This document shows positions 50,895 through 61,600 of a DNA stretch of 64,000 nucleotides, in pieces; position 1 is the stretch's first letter, and each line of letters begins with the position of its first letter. The notes under the pieces are model-generated. The model saw only the letters and a program-made list of their open reading frames with translations, was not told the origin of the DNA and did no database searches. Location of the stretch: assembly GCF_902506605.1 (NCBI RefSeq), contig NZ_LR733979.1, positions 2,154,008 through 2,218,007 on the forward strand, in the 5' to 3' direction. Both the position numbers and the translations under genes were made by a program. The stretch is from Sphingomonas sp. AX6 (lineage in GTDB: Bacteria; Pseudomonadota; Alphaproteobacteria; Sphingomonadales; Sphingomonadaceae).

Positions 50895-52391
50895 ATGGCG
50901 ACCAGCCTGTTCAAACGCCGCCCCGTCGCGACGCCATCGGGAGCGAGCCGGAGCGCGATCATCGACATCGGTTCGAATTCGATTCGCCTGGTGGTCTATG
51001 CCGGGCCGCGCCGGTTGCCCGCACCGCTGTTCAACGAAAAGGTGCTGGCCGGGCTGGGCAAGTCGCTGGCCGCGACCGGCGCCATCGAGCCCGGTGCGCT
51101 GGCGGTCGCGCGGACTGCGCTGGCGCGGTTCGCATTGTTGACGCGCGAGATGGAAGTCGGTGAGCTTCGTACTGTGGCGACTGCGGCGGTGCGCGATGCG
51201 TCGAACGGTCATGAACTGATCGAAACCGCACGGCTGCTGGGGTTGAACGTCGAACTGCTGTCGGGCGAGGATGAGGCGATCGGGGCGGGGCTGGGCGTGC
51301 TGTCTGCCATCCCCGATGCCGACGGCATCGTCGGCGACCTGGGCGGGGGCAGCCTGGAACTGGTGCGGGTAAAGGATGGCGAAGTGCTGGATCGCATGTC
51401 CTTTCCGTTGGGCGTGCTGCGCATCCCCACCTTGCGCGGCGCGGGCAAGGCGACGTTCGAGCGGCGCGTGGCCAAGATGATCCGCGACGCCGGCTGGAGC
51501 GGAAGCGGCGCAGGCCTGCCGCTCTATCTCGTCGGGGGATCGTGGCGTGCGCTGGCGCGGCTGGAAATGCATCTGGCTGGTTATCCGCTGCCCGTGATCC
51601 ACGGTTATTGCATGGACGCCGCCGCGGTCAGCCGGATCGCGCGCAGCGTCGGCCGAATGTCGCGCGGGCGGTTGAAAGCGGTGCCCAATTTGTCGGGCGG
51701 ACGCATTCCGACCCTAGTCGATGCGTCCGCGTTATTGTCGATCCTGCTGCGCCAATTGGGATGTTCGACGACCATCGCCTCCGCCTACGGATTGCGTGAG
51801 GGGTTGCTGTACGAGCGGCTGTCGCCCGAGGAACGTGCCCTGGATCCGCTGATCGAGGCGGCGCGTGACGAAGGCGCGCGGCTGGGGCGGTTTACCGAGC
51901 ATGGCGATCTGGTCGCGCGTTGGATCGCGCCCTTGTTTGCCGACGACGCGGCCGAGGACGAACGGTTGCGCCATGCCGCGTGCCTGCTGGGCGATGTCGG
52001 CTGGCAAGCGAACCCCGAGTTTCGCGACGAACGCGGACGCGAGATTGCGCTCCACGGCAATTGGGTGGCGATCGACGCGCGCGGACGCGCGATGGTCGCA
52101 CAGGCGCTGCACACCGCGTTAGGCGGCGGCATGGATGCGCCCGAACCGCTCACCAGCCTGGCCGATTGGGGCGATCTGGCGCGTGCGGCGCAATGGGGTC
52201 TGGCGATCCGGCTGGCTCAGCGGTTGAGCGGCGGGGTTGCCGGGCCGCTCAAGCGGTCGAGCGTTGCGGTCGATGGCGAGGGGCTGATCCTGAGTCTGGA
52301 GCCGCGCGACGCCGCGCTTTATGGCGAGGCGGTGGCCAAGCGGCACAAGACGCTGGCGACCGCAATGGGATTGAAATCGGGGCGGGTCTGA
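50895..52391 (+). CDS. ppx: Exopolyphosphatase/guanosine pentaphosphate phosphohydrolase
   Basis: 498 residues from ATG 50895 (TTG 50886 is an alternative). ASKHA fold: AIIDIGSNSIRLVVYAG, LSGEDEAIGAGLGVLS and GDLGGGSLELVRV, with catalytic Glu in the second motif. It removes terminal phosphates from polyphosphate and may hydrolyse pppGpp. The C-terminal helical domain (about 310-490) is of HD-like type. It follows ppk1 directly. Confidence 0.95.
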   Translation: MATSLFKRRPVATPSGASRSAIIDIGSNSIRLVVYAGPRRLPAPLFNEKVLAGLGKSLAATGAIEPGALAVARTALARFALLTREMEVGELRTVATAAVRDASNGHELIETARLLGLNVELLSGEDEAIGAGLGVLSAIPDADGIVGDLGGGSLELVRVKDGEVLDRMSFPLGVLRIPTLRGAGKATFERRVAKMIRDAGWSGSGAGLPLYLVGGSWRALARLEMHLAGYPLPVIHGYCMDAAAVSRIARSVGRMSRGRLKAVPNLSGGRIPTLVDASALLSILLRQLGCSTTIASAYGLREGLLYERLSPEERALDPLIEAARDEGARLGRFTEHGDLVARWIAPLFADDAAEDERLRHAACLLGDVGWQANPEFRDERGREIALHGNWVAIDARGRAMVAQALHTALGGGMDAPEPLTSLADWGDLARAAQWGLAIRLAQRLSGGVAGPLKRSSVAVDGEGLILSLEPRDAALYGEAVAKRHKTLATAMGLKSGRV

Positions 52392-52397
52392 CAGCAA

Positions 52398-52470
52398 CAT
52401 CATCCCAGCGAAAGCTGGGATACCGAGCGGGTTAATACGGCTTGATATCCCAGCTTTCGCTGGGATGACG
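52398..52470. repeat. Dispersed palindrome, family B copy
   Basis: CATCATCCCAGCGAAAGCTGGGATACC at the left and TATCCCAGCTTTCGCTGGGATGACG at the right are mutual complements and are also internally self-complementary. It separates the convergent ppx and I78 inhibitor genes and may act as a two-way transcription end. Confidence 0.8.
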
Positions 52471-52479
52471 TAGCAGGGA

Positions 52480-52782
52480 TCAGCCGCAGCGCGCGGCGGT
52501 CACCACGTTACGCTCCGTGACATCGATGTTCAGCCGGTCGGTGCGATAATCCATCGTGACCGCCATGCCCGGCTTGATGACCCGAACCGTCCGCGACATC
52601 GATCGTGTTCGGGCGTCGGCTACCAGGGCCGACGTCGCGGTCTTGCCGATCAGGTCGCCGAGCTTCGACGCGTCGCACTGGCCCGCGCCCATTGCGGGGG
52701 TGTCATCGACTGGCGGCACCTGCGCACAGGCGGCAAGCGGAACCGCGACGATTGCGGCGAAGGCGCGGGTAAAGCGGATCAT
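52480..52782 (-). CDS. I78-family peptidase inhibitor-like lipoprotein
   Basis: 100 residues from ATG 52782 (CGGAGGA upstream). A lipoprotein signal ends in PLAACAQV (Cys19). The I78 core is in GQCDASKLGDLIGKTAT and MDYRTDRLNIDVTERNVVTAARCG, with the two Cys likely forming a disulfide. I78 proteins inhibit serine proteases in the envelope. It overlaps the rnd stop by 4 bases, so it is co-transcribed with rnd. Confidence 0.85.
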   Translation of the reverse strand: MIRFTRAFAAIVAVPLAACAQVPPVDDTPAMGAGQCDASKLGDLIGKTATSALVADARTRSMSRTVRVIKPGMAVTMDYRTDRLNIDVTERNVVTAARCG

Positions 52783-53954
52783 AGATTTTCCTCCGTACGG
52801 GTCATCTTCAACTTGCCGTTCTTGACTGCGAACGCCATGCGCCCTTCGACCAGCGCCAGCGCATCGCGTCCGAATTGTTCGAACCTCCAACCCTCGAGTA
52901 TGGCCAATTGATCCCGCTGGCCCGCCGCCAGCGCTTCGAGATCATCGGTGCGCGCCAGCAGTTTCGACGCGACGTTGATCTCTTTCGACCGAATCTTGAG
53001 CAGCAATTTGAGCAGGTCGGCGACCAATGCCCCATCCTTGCCCACCGAAGGCCGACGTTCGTCGCGGCCGGGCATCTCGTCCGCAGGCATCGGACCGCTA
53101 TTTTCCAGCGCCGCCATCATCCTGCCGCCGATATCGTTCCCGGCCCAGGCCGCCGACAAGCCGCGCACCTTTGACAGTTCGCTTTGCTTGCGCGGGGGAT
53201 TGGCGGCGATGTCGGCGAGCGTCTCGTCCTTGACGATGCGGCCGCGCGGCAAGTCCTTGCCCTGCGCCTCGACCTCGCGCCAGCGCGCGAGCGCCTTCAG
53301 TCGTCCGAGCACCTCCGCCTTGCGGCTGTTGATCCGGATGCGCTGCCACACCTGGTCCAGATCGACGCGGTAGTTGTCGGGATTGCCGATCCGCTCCATT
53401 TCCTCGTTCAGCCACAGCCCGCGCCCGGTCTTACGCAGCTTTTCCAGCATCTTGGGGAAGATGGTGGACAAATGGGTGACGTCGGCGATGGCGTAATCGA
53501 TCTGGCGTTCGTCGAGCGGACGCCTGGACCAGTCGGTAAAGCGCGCGCCCTTGTCGACGGTGATGCCCAGATAGCTGTCGACCAGATTGGAATATCCGAC
53601 CTGTTCGCCCTGACCCAGCGCCATCGCCGCGATCTGGGTATCGAACAGCGGGAAGGGGGTCTTTCCAGTCAGGTTATAGACGATTTCCAGGTCCTGGCCG
53701 CCCGCGTGGAAGACCTTCAGCACGTCTTCATTCTCGGTCATCAGGTCGAGCAGGGGTTTCAGGTCGATGCCGGGTGCCATCGGATCGATCGCGGCGGCTT
53801 CCTTGTCGTCGGCGATCTGGATCAGGCACAGCTCGGGGTAATAGCTGTTTTCGCGCATGAATTCGGTGTCGACCGTGACATAGTCGGCGGTGGACAGGCG
53901 GGCACAGAGTTCGGCGAGGCTCTTTGAGTCCTCGATCGGGGGATGAATCTTCAT
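52779..53954 (-). CDS. rnd: Ribonuclease D
   Basis: 391 residues. DEDD exonuclease motifs: [23 protein letters not shown] (Asp, Glu), [15 protein letters not shown] (Asp), and the last with [12 protein letters not shown] (Tyr, Asp). One HRDC domain (about 210-290) follows, with a second shorter region after it. It trims the 3' end of tRNA precursors. It is divergent from aspS, with a palindromic element in the gap. Confidence 0.95.
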   Translation of the reverse strand: MKIHPPIEDSKSLAELCARLSTADYVTVDTEFMRENSYYPELCLIQIADDKEAAAIDPMAPGIDLKPLLDLMTENEDVLKVFHAGGQDLEIVYNLTGKTPFPLFDTQIAAMALGQGEQVGYSNLVDSYLGITVDKGARFTDWSRRPLDERQIDYAIADVTHLSTIFPKMLEKLRKTGRGLWLNEEMERIGNPDNYRVDLDQVWQRIRINSRKAEVLGRLKALARWREVEAQGKDLPRGRIVKDETLADIAANPPRKQSELSKVRGLSAAWAGNDIGGRMMAALENSGPMPADEMPGRDERRPSVGKDGALVADLLKLLLKIRSKEINVASKLLARTDDLEALAAGQRDQLAILEGWRFEQFGRDALALVEGRMAFAVKNGKLKMTRTEENL

Positions 53955-54031
53955 CGCGACCCCATAACGCGCCCGCGCGCCTTGACAAAGCGCTCCGTGA
54001 CGCGGATTCGCGCGGGCCTGTTATTTATCAC

Positions 54032-54116
54032 CCGTCATTTCGGCGAAAGCCGGAATCTCGTGCCACTCAGCGCATCCCCATGAGGCCTGAGATCCCTGCT
54101 TTCGCAGGGATGACGG
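54032..54116. repeat. Dispersed palindrome, family B copy
   Basis: CCGTCATTTCGGCGAAAGCCGGAATCTC at the left and GAGATCCCTGCTTTCGCAGGGATGACGG at the right form a near palindrome, each arm self-folding. It ends 20 bases before the aspS ATG, so unlike the other copies it would be in an aspS leader. Confidence 0.75.
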
Positions 54117-54136
54117 ACGAAAAAATGGATCGACAT

Positions 54137-55963
54137 ATGCACGCCTATCGCACCCACAATTGCGCCGCACTTCGCGAAAGCGATGTCGGCAACACCGTCC
54201 GCGTATCGGGCTGGGTGCACAAAAAGCGCGATCATGGCGACCTGGTCTTCATCGATCTGCGCGACCATTACGGCATCACCCAGATCGTCACCGAAGTCGA
54301 CGGCCCGGTGTTCAAGGTCATCGAATCGCTGCGCAACGAATCAGTCGTGACGATCACCGGCAAGGTGGTGGCGCGATCCGCAGAAGCGAAGAACGCCAAT
54401 CTGCCGACCGGCGATATCGAAATCCGCGCGCTGGAGGCGACCGTGCAGAGCATGGCGGGCGACCTGCCGCTGCCGGTTGCGGCCGAGGCCGATTATCCCG
54501 AGGACGTGCGTTTGCGTTACCGCTTCGTCGACCTGCGGCGCGAACGCATCCACCAGAATATCATGTTGCGATCGAACGTCATCGCGAGCTTGCGTCGCCG
54601 GATGAACGATCAGGGGTTCACCGAATTCCAGACCCCGATCCTGACCGCGTCATCGCCCGAAGGCGCGCGCGACTATCTGGTCCCCAGCCGCGTCCATCCG
54701 GGCAAATTCTACGCACTGCCGCAGGCGCCGCAGATGTTTAAGCAGCTCTTGATGGTCGCGGGCTTCGACAAGTATTTTCAGATCGCGCCGTGTTTCCGTG
54801 ACGAGGATGCACGCGCGGATCGTTCTCCGGGCGAATTCTACCAGCTCGATTTCGAGATGAGCTTCGTCACGCAGGAGGACGTGTTCCAGGCGATTGAGCC
54901 GGTTCTTCACGGCGTGTTCGAGGAATATGCCGACTGGCAGGGCAAGGGGCGTCAGGTGTCGCCGTTGCCGTTCGAGCGTATCCCGTACCGCGAATCGATG
55001 CTGAAATACGGCAGCGACAAGCCCGACCTGCGCAATCCGATCCTGATTTCGGACGTGACCGATCACTTCCGCGGCTCGGGCTTCGGCCTGTTCGACCGCA
55101 TCGTCGAGGGCGGCGGCGTGGTCCGCGCGATCCCCGCGCCCAAGACCGCGGAGAAGAGCCGCAAATTCTTTGACGAGATGAACGACTGGGCACGCGGGGA
55201 AGGGCATGCGGGGCTGGGTTATATCACCCAGAAGGGCGGCGAACTGGGCGGTCCGATCGCCAAGAACCATGGCGAGGAAGCGACCCGCAAGCTGATCGCC
55301 GAACTCGGCCTCGGTCCCGACGACGGCATCTTCTTTGCCGCGGGCAAGGAACTGGCGGCGGCGAAACTCGCCGGCGCGGCGCGCACCCGCGTCGGCGAGC
55401 AGCTCGGCCTGATCGACGAAAACCGCTTCGAATTCTGCTGGATCGTCGATTTCCCGATGTTCGAATATGACGAGGACGCGAAGAAGGTCGATTTCAGCCA
55501 CAACCCCTTCTCGATGCCGCAGGGCGAGATGGACGCGCTGGAGACGAAAGACCCGCTCGATATCCTCGCCTATCAATACGATATCGTCTGCAACGGTGTG
55601 GAGCTGTCGAGCGGAGCCATCCGGAACCACAAGCCCGAGATCATGTACAAGGCGTTTGAAATCGCGGGCTATTCTCAAGCCGATGTCGACGAGAATTTCG
55701 CCGGTATGATCAACGCGTTCAAATGTGGTGCGCCCCCGCATGGCGGTTCGGCACCCGGCATCGACCGGATGGTCATGCTGCTGGCGGGCGAACCCAATAT
55801 CCGGGAAGTCGTGCTGTTCCCGATGAACCAGAAGGCCGAAGACCTGATGATGGGCGCGCCCTCGACCGTGTCGATGAAGCAGCTTCGCGAATTGTCGATC
55901 CGGATCATCGACGGGCCGGGGATGAAGAAGGACGCACCCGCAGCGGTGGTGGCGCCGGAGTAA
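54137..55963 (+). CDS. aspS: Aspartyl-tRNA synthetase
   Basis: 608 residues from ATG 54137 (in-frame ATG at 54125 is possible; the frame is open back to 53924 across the repeat). OB-fold anticodon-binding domain with [22 protein letters not shown]; class II motif 2 [22 protein letters not shown]; the GAD insertion; and motif 3 [11 protein letters not shown]. It charges tRNA-Asp, and alphaproteobacterial forms are often non-discriminating. Confidence 0.95.
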   Translation: MHAYRTHNCAALRESDVGNTVRVSGWVHKKRDHGDLVFIDLRDHYGITQIVTEVDGPVFKVIESLRNESVVTITGKVVARSAEAKNANLPTGDIEIRALEATVQSMAGDLPLPVAAEADYPEDVRLRYRFVDLRRERIHQNIMLRSNVIASLRRRMNDQGFTEFQTPILTASSPEGARDYLVPSRVHPGKFYALPQAPQMFKQLLMVAGFDKYFQIAPCFRDEDARADRSPGEFYQLDFEMSFVTQEDVFQAIEPVLHGVFEEYADWQGKGRQVSPLPFERIPYRESMLKYGSDKPDLRNPILISDVTDHFRGSGFGLFDRIVEGGGVVRAIPAPKTAEKSRKFFDEMNDWARGEGHAGLGYITQKGGELGGPIAKNHGEEATRKLIAELGLGPDDGIFFAAGKELAAAKLAGAARTRVGEQLGLIDENRFEFCWIVDFPMFEYDEDAKKVDFSHNPFSMPQGEMDALETKDPLDILAYQYDIVCNGVELSSGAIRNHKPEIMYKAFEIAGYSQADVDENFAGMINAFKCGAPPHGGSAPGIDRMVMLLAGEPNIREVVLFPMNQKAEDLMMGAPSTVSMKQLRELSIRIIDGPGMKKDAPAAVVAPE

Positions 55964-55982
55964 GGCCGCTCTCATCCCCACG

Positions 55983-56079
55983 CGTCACCCCGGACTTGTT
56001 CCGGGGTCCACCGTGCCGCACACTCTGCACCTGCGGCGCCTGACGCCCGGTGGACCCCGGCACTCCGGCCGGGGTGACG
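55983..56079. repeat. Dispersed palindrome, family B-like (long form)
   Basis: CGTCACCCCGG...GGGGTCCACCG at the left and CGGTGGACCCCGG...CCGGGGTGACG at the right pair over about 30 bases, again with self-folding arms. It lies between aspS and the PPK2 gene, 15 bases before the PPK2 GTG. Confidence 0.75.
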
Positions 56080-56094
56080 AGTGAGAGTGATGCG

Positions 56095-56868
56095 GTGACG
56101 ATTAACCTCAGCGACTATGAATCCGGCAAGCCCTTCGACGGCGACTACCGTAAGGCCATCGACAAGCTTCAGTCGCGGCTGGACTGTATCCAGGTCGCGC
56201 ATATCGTTCACAAACGTCCCGCCATTCTTGTCTTCGAGGGCTGGGACGCGGCGGGGAAGGGCGGGATTATCAAGCGGCTGACCGCCGATTGGGATCCGCG
56301 TTGGTTCAACGTCCATCCGATCGCTGCCCCGAGTGCAGAGGAAAAGGCGCGGCATTATCTGTGGCGGTTCTGGACGCGCCTGCCCGCGGCGGGTGAGATC
56401 GCGATCTTCGACCGTAGCTGGTATGGGCGCGTGCTGGTCGAGCGGGTCGAGGGGTACGCGACCAAGCCTGAATGGCGGCGCGCCTATGATGAGATCAATG
56501 CCTTCGAAGCCGAGCAGACGGCAAACGGCGTGACGATGCTAAAGCTGTTCGTCCATGTGACGCAGGAAACGCAAGACCGCGAATTGCTGGAGCGCGTCGA
56601 GACGCCGCACAAGCGTTGGAAATTTGCCGCCGATGATCTGCGCAACCGCGCGCGGCGGGCCGAGTATCTGGACGCGATGCACGACATGTTTGCGCGAACG
56701 GACACGCGCCATGCGCCCTGGATCGCGATCGACGGCAACGACCGCAAGGCTGCACGGATCGCCGCGCTGACTGCGGTCGCCGACGCGCTCGAAGCACAGG
56801 TCGATATGACGATGCCCGAATTGGACCCTGCGCTGGAGGCGGAAGCGCGGGCGATCCTGCGCGGCTGA
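56095..56868 (+). CDS. Polyphosphate kinase 2 family protein (PPK2)
   Basis: 257 residues if started at GTG 56095; an earlier in-frame start would lie inside the palindrome. Walker A FEGWDAAGKGGIIKRL, Walker B IFDRSWYGRVLVERV, and the lid region DLRNRARR are all standard for single-domain PPK2. PPK2 uses polyphosphate to phosphorylate nucleotides or runs the reverse reaction; the donor/acceptor class cannot be fixed here. The main ppk1-ppx operon is about 4 kb away. Confidence 0.9.
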   Translation: MTINLSDYESGKPFDGDYRKAIDKLQSRLDCIQVAHIVHKRPAILVFEGWDAAGKGGIIKRLTADWDPRWFNVHPIAAPSAEEKARHYLWRFWTRLPAAGEIAIFDRSWYGRVLVERVEGYATKPEWRRAYDEINAFEAEQTANGVTMLKLFVHVTQETQDRELLERVETPHKRWKFAADDLRNRARRAEYLDAMHDMFARTDTRHAPWIAIDGNDRKAARIAALTAVADALEAQVDMTMPELDPALEAEARAILRG

Positions 56869-56934
56869 TCGTCGTATCTGGCGCTGGGTCGCGCGGCGTG
56901 CCAGCGTCCGCCCAACATGAGTCGGGGAGAGAAG

Positions 56935-58461
56935 ATGGTCGGTCGCGAACACGAACCCTTGCGCGATATCGTCATCGTCGGCGGCGGGACCGCGGGGTGG
57001 ATGACGGCGGCGTTGCTGTCGCGGCTGTTCATCAACGGATATCGTATCCGGCTGATCGAATCGGATGCCATCGGCACCATCGGGGTGGGCGAGGCGACGA
57101 TCCCTGCGATCCGCACCTTCAACCAGCTAGCGGGTATCGACGAGTTCAAGTTCCTGAAGGCGACCCAAGGCACTTACAAACTCGGCATCGAATTCGTCGA
57201 TTGGCGCGCGAAGGGCAGCAGCTACATTCACGGGTTCGGCAAGATCGGCCAGGATCTGATGTGGCTGCACCCGCACCAATTCTGGCTGCATCAGGCAGCG
57301 CGCGGGCAGGCGAAGCATTTCGACCATTATGCGCTGAATTGCGTAATGGCGCGCACCGCTAAGTTCGCGCCGCCCGATCCGCGCAATCCGGAATCGCCGA
57401 TGGCGGACATCGATTACGCCTATCATTTCGATGCCAATCTCTACGCGCGGTTCCTGCGCGGCCGGTCGGAAAAGCAAGGCGTCGAGCGGATCGAGGGGCG
57501 TATCGTCGGTGTCCGTCAGCATCCCGAAACCGGCTTCGTCGAGGGCGTGACGCTAGAGGACGGGCGCGAGGTCGCGGGCGACATCTTCGTCGATTGTTCG
57601 GGAATGCGCGCGCTGCTGATCGGCGAGACGTTGGGCGTGGGGTATGAGGACTGGCGGCACTGGCTGCCCTGCGACCGCGCGCTGGCGGTGCCGTGCGAGA
57701 ACGCGCCGACGCTGCTTCCTTATACTCGCTCGACCGCGCGCGATGCGGGCTGGCAATGGCGCATCCCGCTTCAGCACCGCATCGGCAACGGCCATGTCTA
57801 TTCGAGCGCGCACGCATACGACGACACGATTGCGGACATCCTGCTAGACAATCTCGACGGCGCGCCACTGGCCGATCCGCGCCCGGTGCGCTTCGTACCG
57901 GGGAAGCGTCACCGCGTTTGGGAGAAGAACGTCGTCGCGATCGGGCTGGCGAGTGGGTTTCTGGAGCCGCTGGAATCGACCAGCATCCACCTGATCCAGA
58001 CCGCGATCTTGCGGCTGATCGCGCTGTTCCCGCATCGCGGTTTCGATGCCGCCGATGTTGCCGAATATAACCGTCAGAGCGATTTCGAATTCCGCGATGT
58101 CCGCGACTTCATCATCGCGCATTACAAGGTCACCGATCGCGAGGACACGCCGTTCTGGGCCTATGTCAAACACATGGATATTCCCGACAGCCTTGCGGAA
58201 CGGCTCGACCTGTTCCGGTCGTCGGCGCGCTTTTTCGTCCACGGCAAGGCAGAGCTGTTCCGCGAGGAAAGCTGGGTTCAGGTGCTGATCGGCCAGGGTC
58301 TGGATATGCGCCACGACCCGATGGTCGATATGATCCCCGAGGGCGATATCGCGTCGTTCATGCACGACATTCAGGACGTGATCGCCGACTGTGCCAACGC
58401 GCTTCCCAGCCACGCCGATTACATTGCGCGCAACTGCCGTGCCGACGGTATTTTGGTTTGA
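56935..58461 (+). CDS. Flavin-dependent tryptophan halogenase-family protein
   Basis: 508 residues from ATG 56935, with GGGGAGA just before it (ATG 56917 is less well placed). FAD-binding VIVGGGTAGWMTAALL, catalytic-type Lys82 in GTYKLGIEF, and GWQWRIPLQ with the WxWxIP halogenase motif are all present. Most TonB-linked members of this family have no proven halogenation substrate. It lies 5' of a TonB receptor on the same strand, separated by a terminator. Confidence 0.85.
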   Translation: MVGREHEPLRDIVIVGGGTAGWMTAALLSRLFINGYRIRLIESDAIGTIGVGEATIPAIRTFNQLAGIDEFKFLKATQGTYKLGIEFVDWRAKGSSYIHGFGKIGQDLMWLHPHQFWLHQAARGQAKHFDHYALNCVMARTAKFAPPDPRNPESPMADIDYAYHFDANLYARFLRGRSEKQGVERIEGRIVGVRQHPETGFVEGVTLEDGREVAGDIFVDCSGMRALLIGETLGVGYEDWRHWLPCDRALAVPCENAPTLLPYTRSTARDAGWQWRIPLQHRIGNGHVYSSAHAYDDTIADILLDNLDGAPLADPRPVRFVPGKRHRVWEKNVVAIGLASGFLEPLESTSIHLIQTAILRLIALFPHRGFDAADVAEYNRQSDFEFRDVRDFIIAHYKVTDREDTPFWAYVKHMDIPDSLAERLDLFRSSARFFVHGKAELFREESWVQVLIGQGLDMRHDPMVDMIPEGDIASFMHDIQDVIADCANALPSHADYIARNCRADGILV

Positions 58462-58473
58462 CCAATATCGCGA

Positions 58474-58497
58474 CGCGTGGTGGCACGCGACTTTTTT
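58474..58497 (+). terminator. Rho-independent terminator after the halogenase gene
   Basis: A 6-bp stem CGCGTG/CACGCG (58474-58479 with 58484-58489), 4-base loop GTGG, then AC and TTTTTT (58492-58497). It lies 13 bases after the halogenase stop, suggesting the TonB receptor has its own promoter in the remaining 170 bases. Confidence 0.7.
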
Positions 58498-58665
58498 GCC
58501 ATAGTCGTCGATAATTTTGGCGAGCACGATTTTCCCTCTGGCATTTCTTCAGAAATCGGCGTCACATCGGCGTTAAGCGGGATCGTCGTCCTGGGGTGTA
58601 TCGACGCGTTTTCGCCAAACAGGAACGGCCTGACCAATAAAGGCCGTCCGCAGGGGAGAAGGTGC

Positions 58666-61600
58666 ATGATTTTCAAAGCGGCAATCCGTCCGTTGTTGAT
58701 CCGTGGTGTATCGTCGTTTGCGATTGCCGCCGGTCTGGCGGTCGCCCCATCCGCCTATGCGCAGACGGTGGGCACGATTCAGGGGCAGGGCGCACAGCCG
58801 GGCGCGACCGTCACCGCGACCGATATTGTTACCGGTCGCAGCGTCACTGCAACGGCGAACGCCGAAGGCAATTTCACCATCGTCGGTTTGCGCCCGTCGC
58901 AATATCGACTCGAATCGGGGGGTACGACCGAAACCGTGACGGTGCCGGTCGGCCAGATCGTGTCGATCGACATCAGCCCCATCGAAGCGGTGCCCGGCGA
59001 AGGCGAAGTCGTGGTAACCGGACGTCGCGGCACGCAGGAGGTGCGCACCGCGACGATCGGCACCAGCGTCAGCCAGGAACAGATCAACAACCTGCCGCAA
59101 ACGCAGCGAAATTTCCTGAACTTCGCGGCGCTCGCGCCCGGCGTGACGGTCAGCAGCGACACCAACAACCAGCGCATTCAGGCGGGCGGCGTTTCATCGA
59201 ACAATGTCAACGTGTTCATCGACGGCACCAGCCAGAAGAACACGGTCGGGTTCGGCGGCGTGGCGGGCCAGAACTTTTCCGGCGGCAATCCTTTTCCGCA
59301 ATCGGCGATCCAGGAATTCCGCGTCGAAACGCAGAACTACAAGGCCGAATATGAGCAGGCCGGTGCTGCGATCATCACCGCGATCACCAAGACTGGCGGC
59401 GACCGGCTGAGCGGGGGAGCGTTCGGCACCTTCATCCCGAAGTCCTTCTACGGACGGCCATTCTTCGACCGGGAGGGCGAGGCGAACAATCAGGGCTTCC
59501 CGTGCGCCGACAATCCGGCGGAGACCTGCTTCAACGAGAAGCCCGATTACAAGCGCTTCGAGTTCGGTGCCGATCTGGGTGGGCCGATCATTCCGGGCGT
59601 GCTGCATTTCTTTGCCGCGTACGAGGGCGCGCGTCGCACCAATCCGTCGATCGTCGTCAACCTCGATCCGCTGATCCCGGACGGGATTCGCCAGGCGCAA
59701 GCGGGCAGCTTTGCCGCGGATTTCAAGCAGAACCTCTATTTCGGCAAGCTGACGCTGTTCGCGTCAGACGCGGACACGTTCAACGCCAGCTATTTCCGGC
59801 GCGAGGAAACCGACCTTCGCGATTATGGCGGCAATCGCGCGTTCGAAAATGGTCGCGACGTCGGCACGCAGAGCGAGAATATCCAGTTCGAATGGACTCA
59901 TCGCGCCGATAACTGGCTCAACGAATTGACGATGAGCTATTTCAAGAACTTCACCGGTACGCCGACCATCACTGTCGGACCCGAATATGTGCTGACCAAC
60001 GGCGCGCCCGGCGTGGACGACGATGGTGACGGTGTCCCTGATCCGACCGATACCGATGATCCCAGCGGCGGTGACCTCTTCTTCTTTGGTGCCAACTCGT
60101 TCCAGCAGGCCAATGACCAGAAGGCGTTCACGTTCAAGAACAACTTTACCTATACCGGCTGGGCAGGCCATGTGCTGAAGGCCGGGGTGCGCGTATCGCA
60201 GACGAAGTTGTCTCGCATCGAAGACGCATTCGCCAATGGCCAATATCGGTACGCTTTCCAGCGCTATAGCGACGTTGCCAGCAGTACGCCGTTCCGCGCG
60301 ACGATTTCGCTCCTGCCCCCTACGGCAGTAGAGGCGGACAATACCCAGATCGGCCTGTTCGTGCAGGACGACTGGACGATCGACGATCATTGGACGATCA
60401 ATGCCGGTCTTCGCTGGGATTATGAATCGAATAATTTCAACAACAATTATGTGACGCCGGATAAGGTCGCGAACGCCCTTCGTAACTATCAACCGTGGCA
60501 GGCCGCGGGGATCAATCCGGAAGATTACATCACCGACGGGAGCAAGCGCGATCCATTCCTCGGCGCGTTCCAGCCGCGCATCGGCGTGTCGTACGACGTG
60601 TTCGGCGACCGCGATCTGGTGCTCTTTGCAGGGGCCGGCCGTTATTACGATCGCAACATCTTCTATCTCGCCTCGCTGGAGACGCTGTTCAACAATGTCC
60701 GTAGCGAAGCGACGGTCGATTTCTGCGGTGCGACCGGCCTGCCTGCATGTACCGGTGGCGCGAACCAGATCGCGTTCACGCCCGCGCTTCGCGATCCTGC
60801 TGCGCTGCGTGCGGCGGTCGCTCAGCAGGGACTGAGCGGCGATATCTGGGTCATTAACAACGATGCCAAGGTGCCCTATACCGATCAATTCAACCTGGGC
60901 GTGCGCAAGCAGTTGGGCAGTATCCAGCTATCGGCGGCGATCGCGCATAACCGGTCGCAGGATGCCTTCATCTTTGTGCGCGGCAACCGGATGCCCGATG
61001 GGCTGTACACCGAGGGTGGCGATGCGTGGGTGCGGGACAATTTCCCCGATGTGGGACGTCCGGCGGGCTACACGGGGCGGCTCAACATCGGATCGAGCAA
61101 CGGGCAGCAGCGTTACACCGCGCTCTATTTGAATGCCGACAAGCCCTATAGCCCGACGTCGGGCTGGGGCGGAACCGCGTCGCTGACCATTTCGGACGCC
61201 AAATCGAACCAGGGTATCGGCTTCGATGAAGGCCAGATGTTCAACGCCGGACGGCAGGATGCCTATGGCTGGCAGCCGACGCGCGGGCTGGAGCGGTGGC
61301 GCTTCGTCAGCACCGCGATCGTCGATATTCCGTGGGATTTCCAGTTTTCCGGCACGCTGACGCTGGGGTCCGGTCCGCGCTTCGGCAACGTCGATTTCAC
61401 GCGTACCCCGCCCCCCAACTGCGGTGGATGTTTCTACTTCAACGATGGCGGTGTGTTCTCACCCAAGCAGAAGATCGGGTACAAGAATCTCGACCTGCGC
61501 TTGTCCAAGACGTTCCGGATGCCCTGGGGTCACGACCTGACCGCCGATTTCCAGGTGTTCAACGTGTTCGATTTCGTCAACCGCAACTATTCGACCTGGG

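Noticed and set aside
53924-54136. N-terminal extension of aspS to an upstream start
   Set aside because: The extension would translate through a dispersed palindrome and overlap the rnd start; aspartyl-tRNA synthetases begin near MHAYRTH.
54650-55981. Minus-strand frame of 443 codons opposite aspS
   Set aside because: aspS is certain and fully accounts for coding constraint here.
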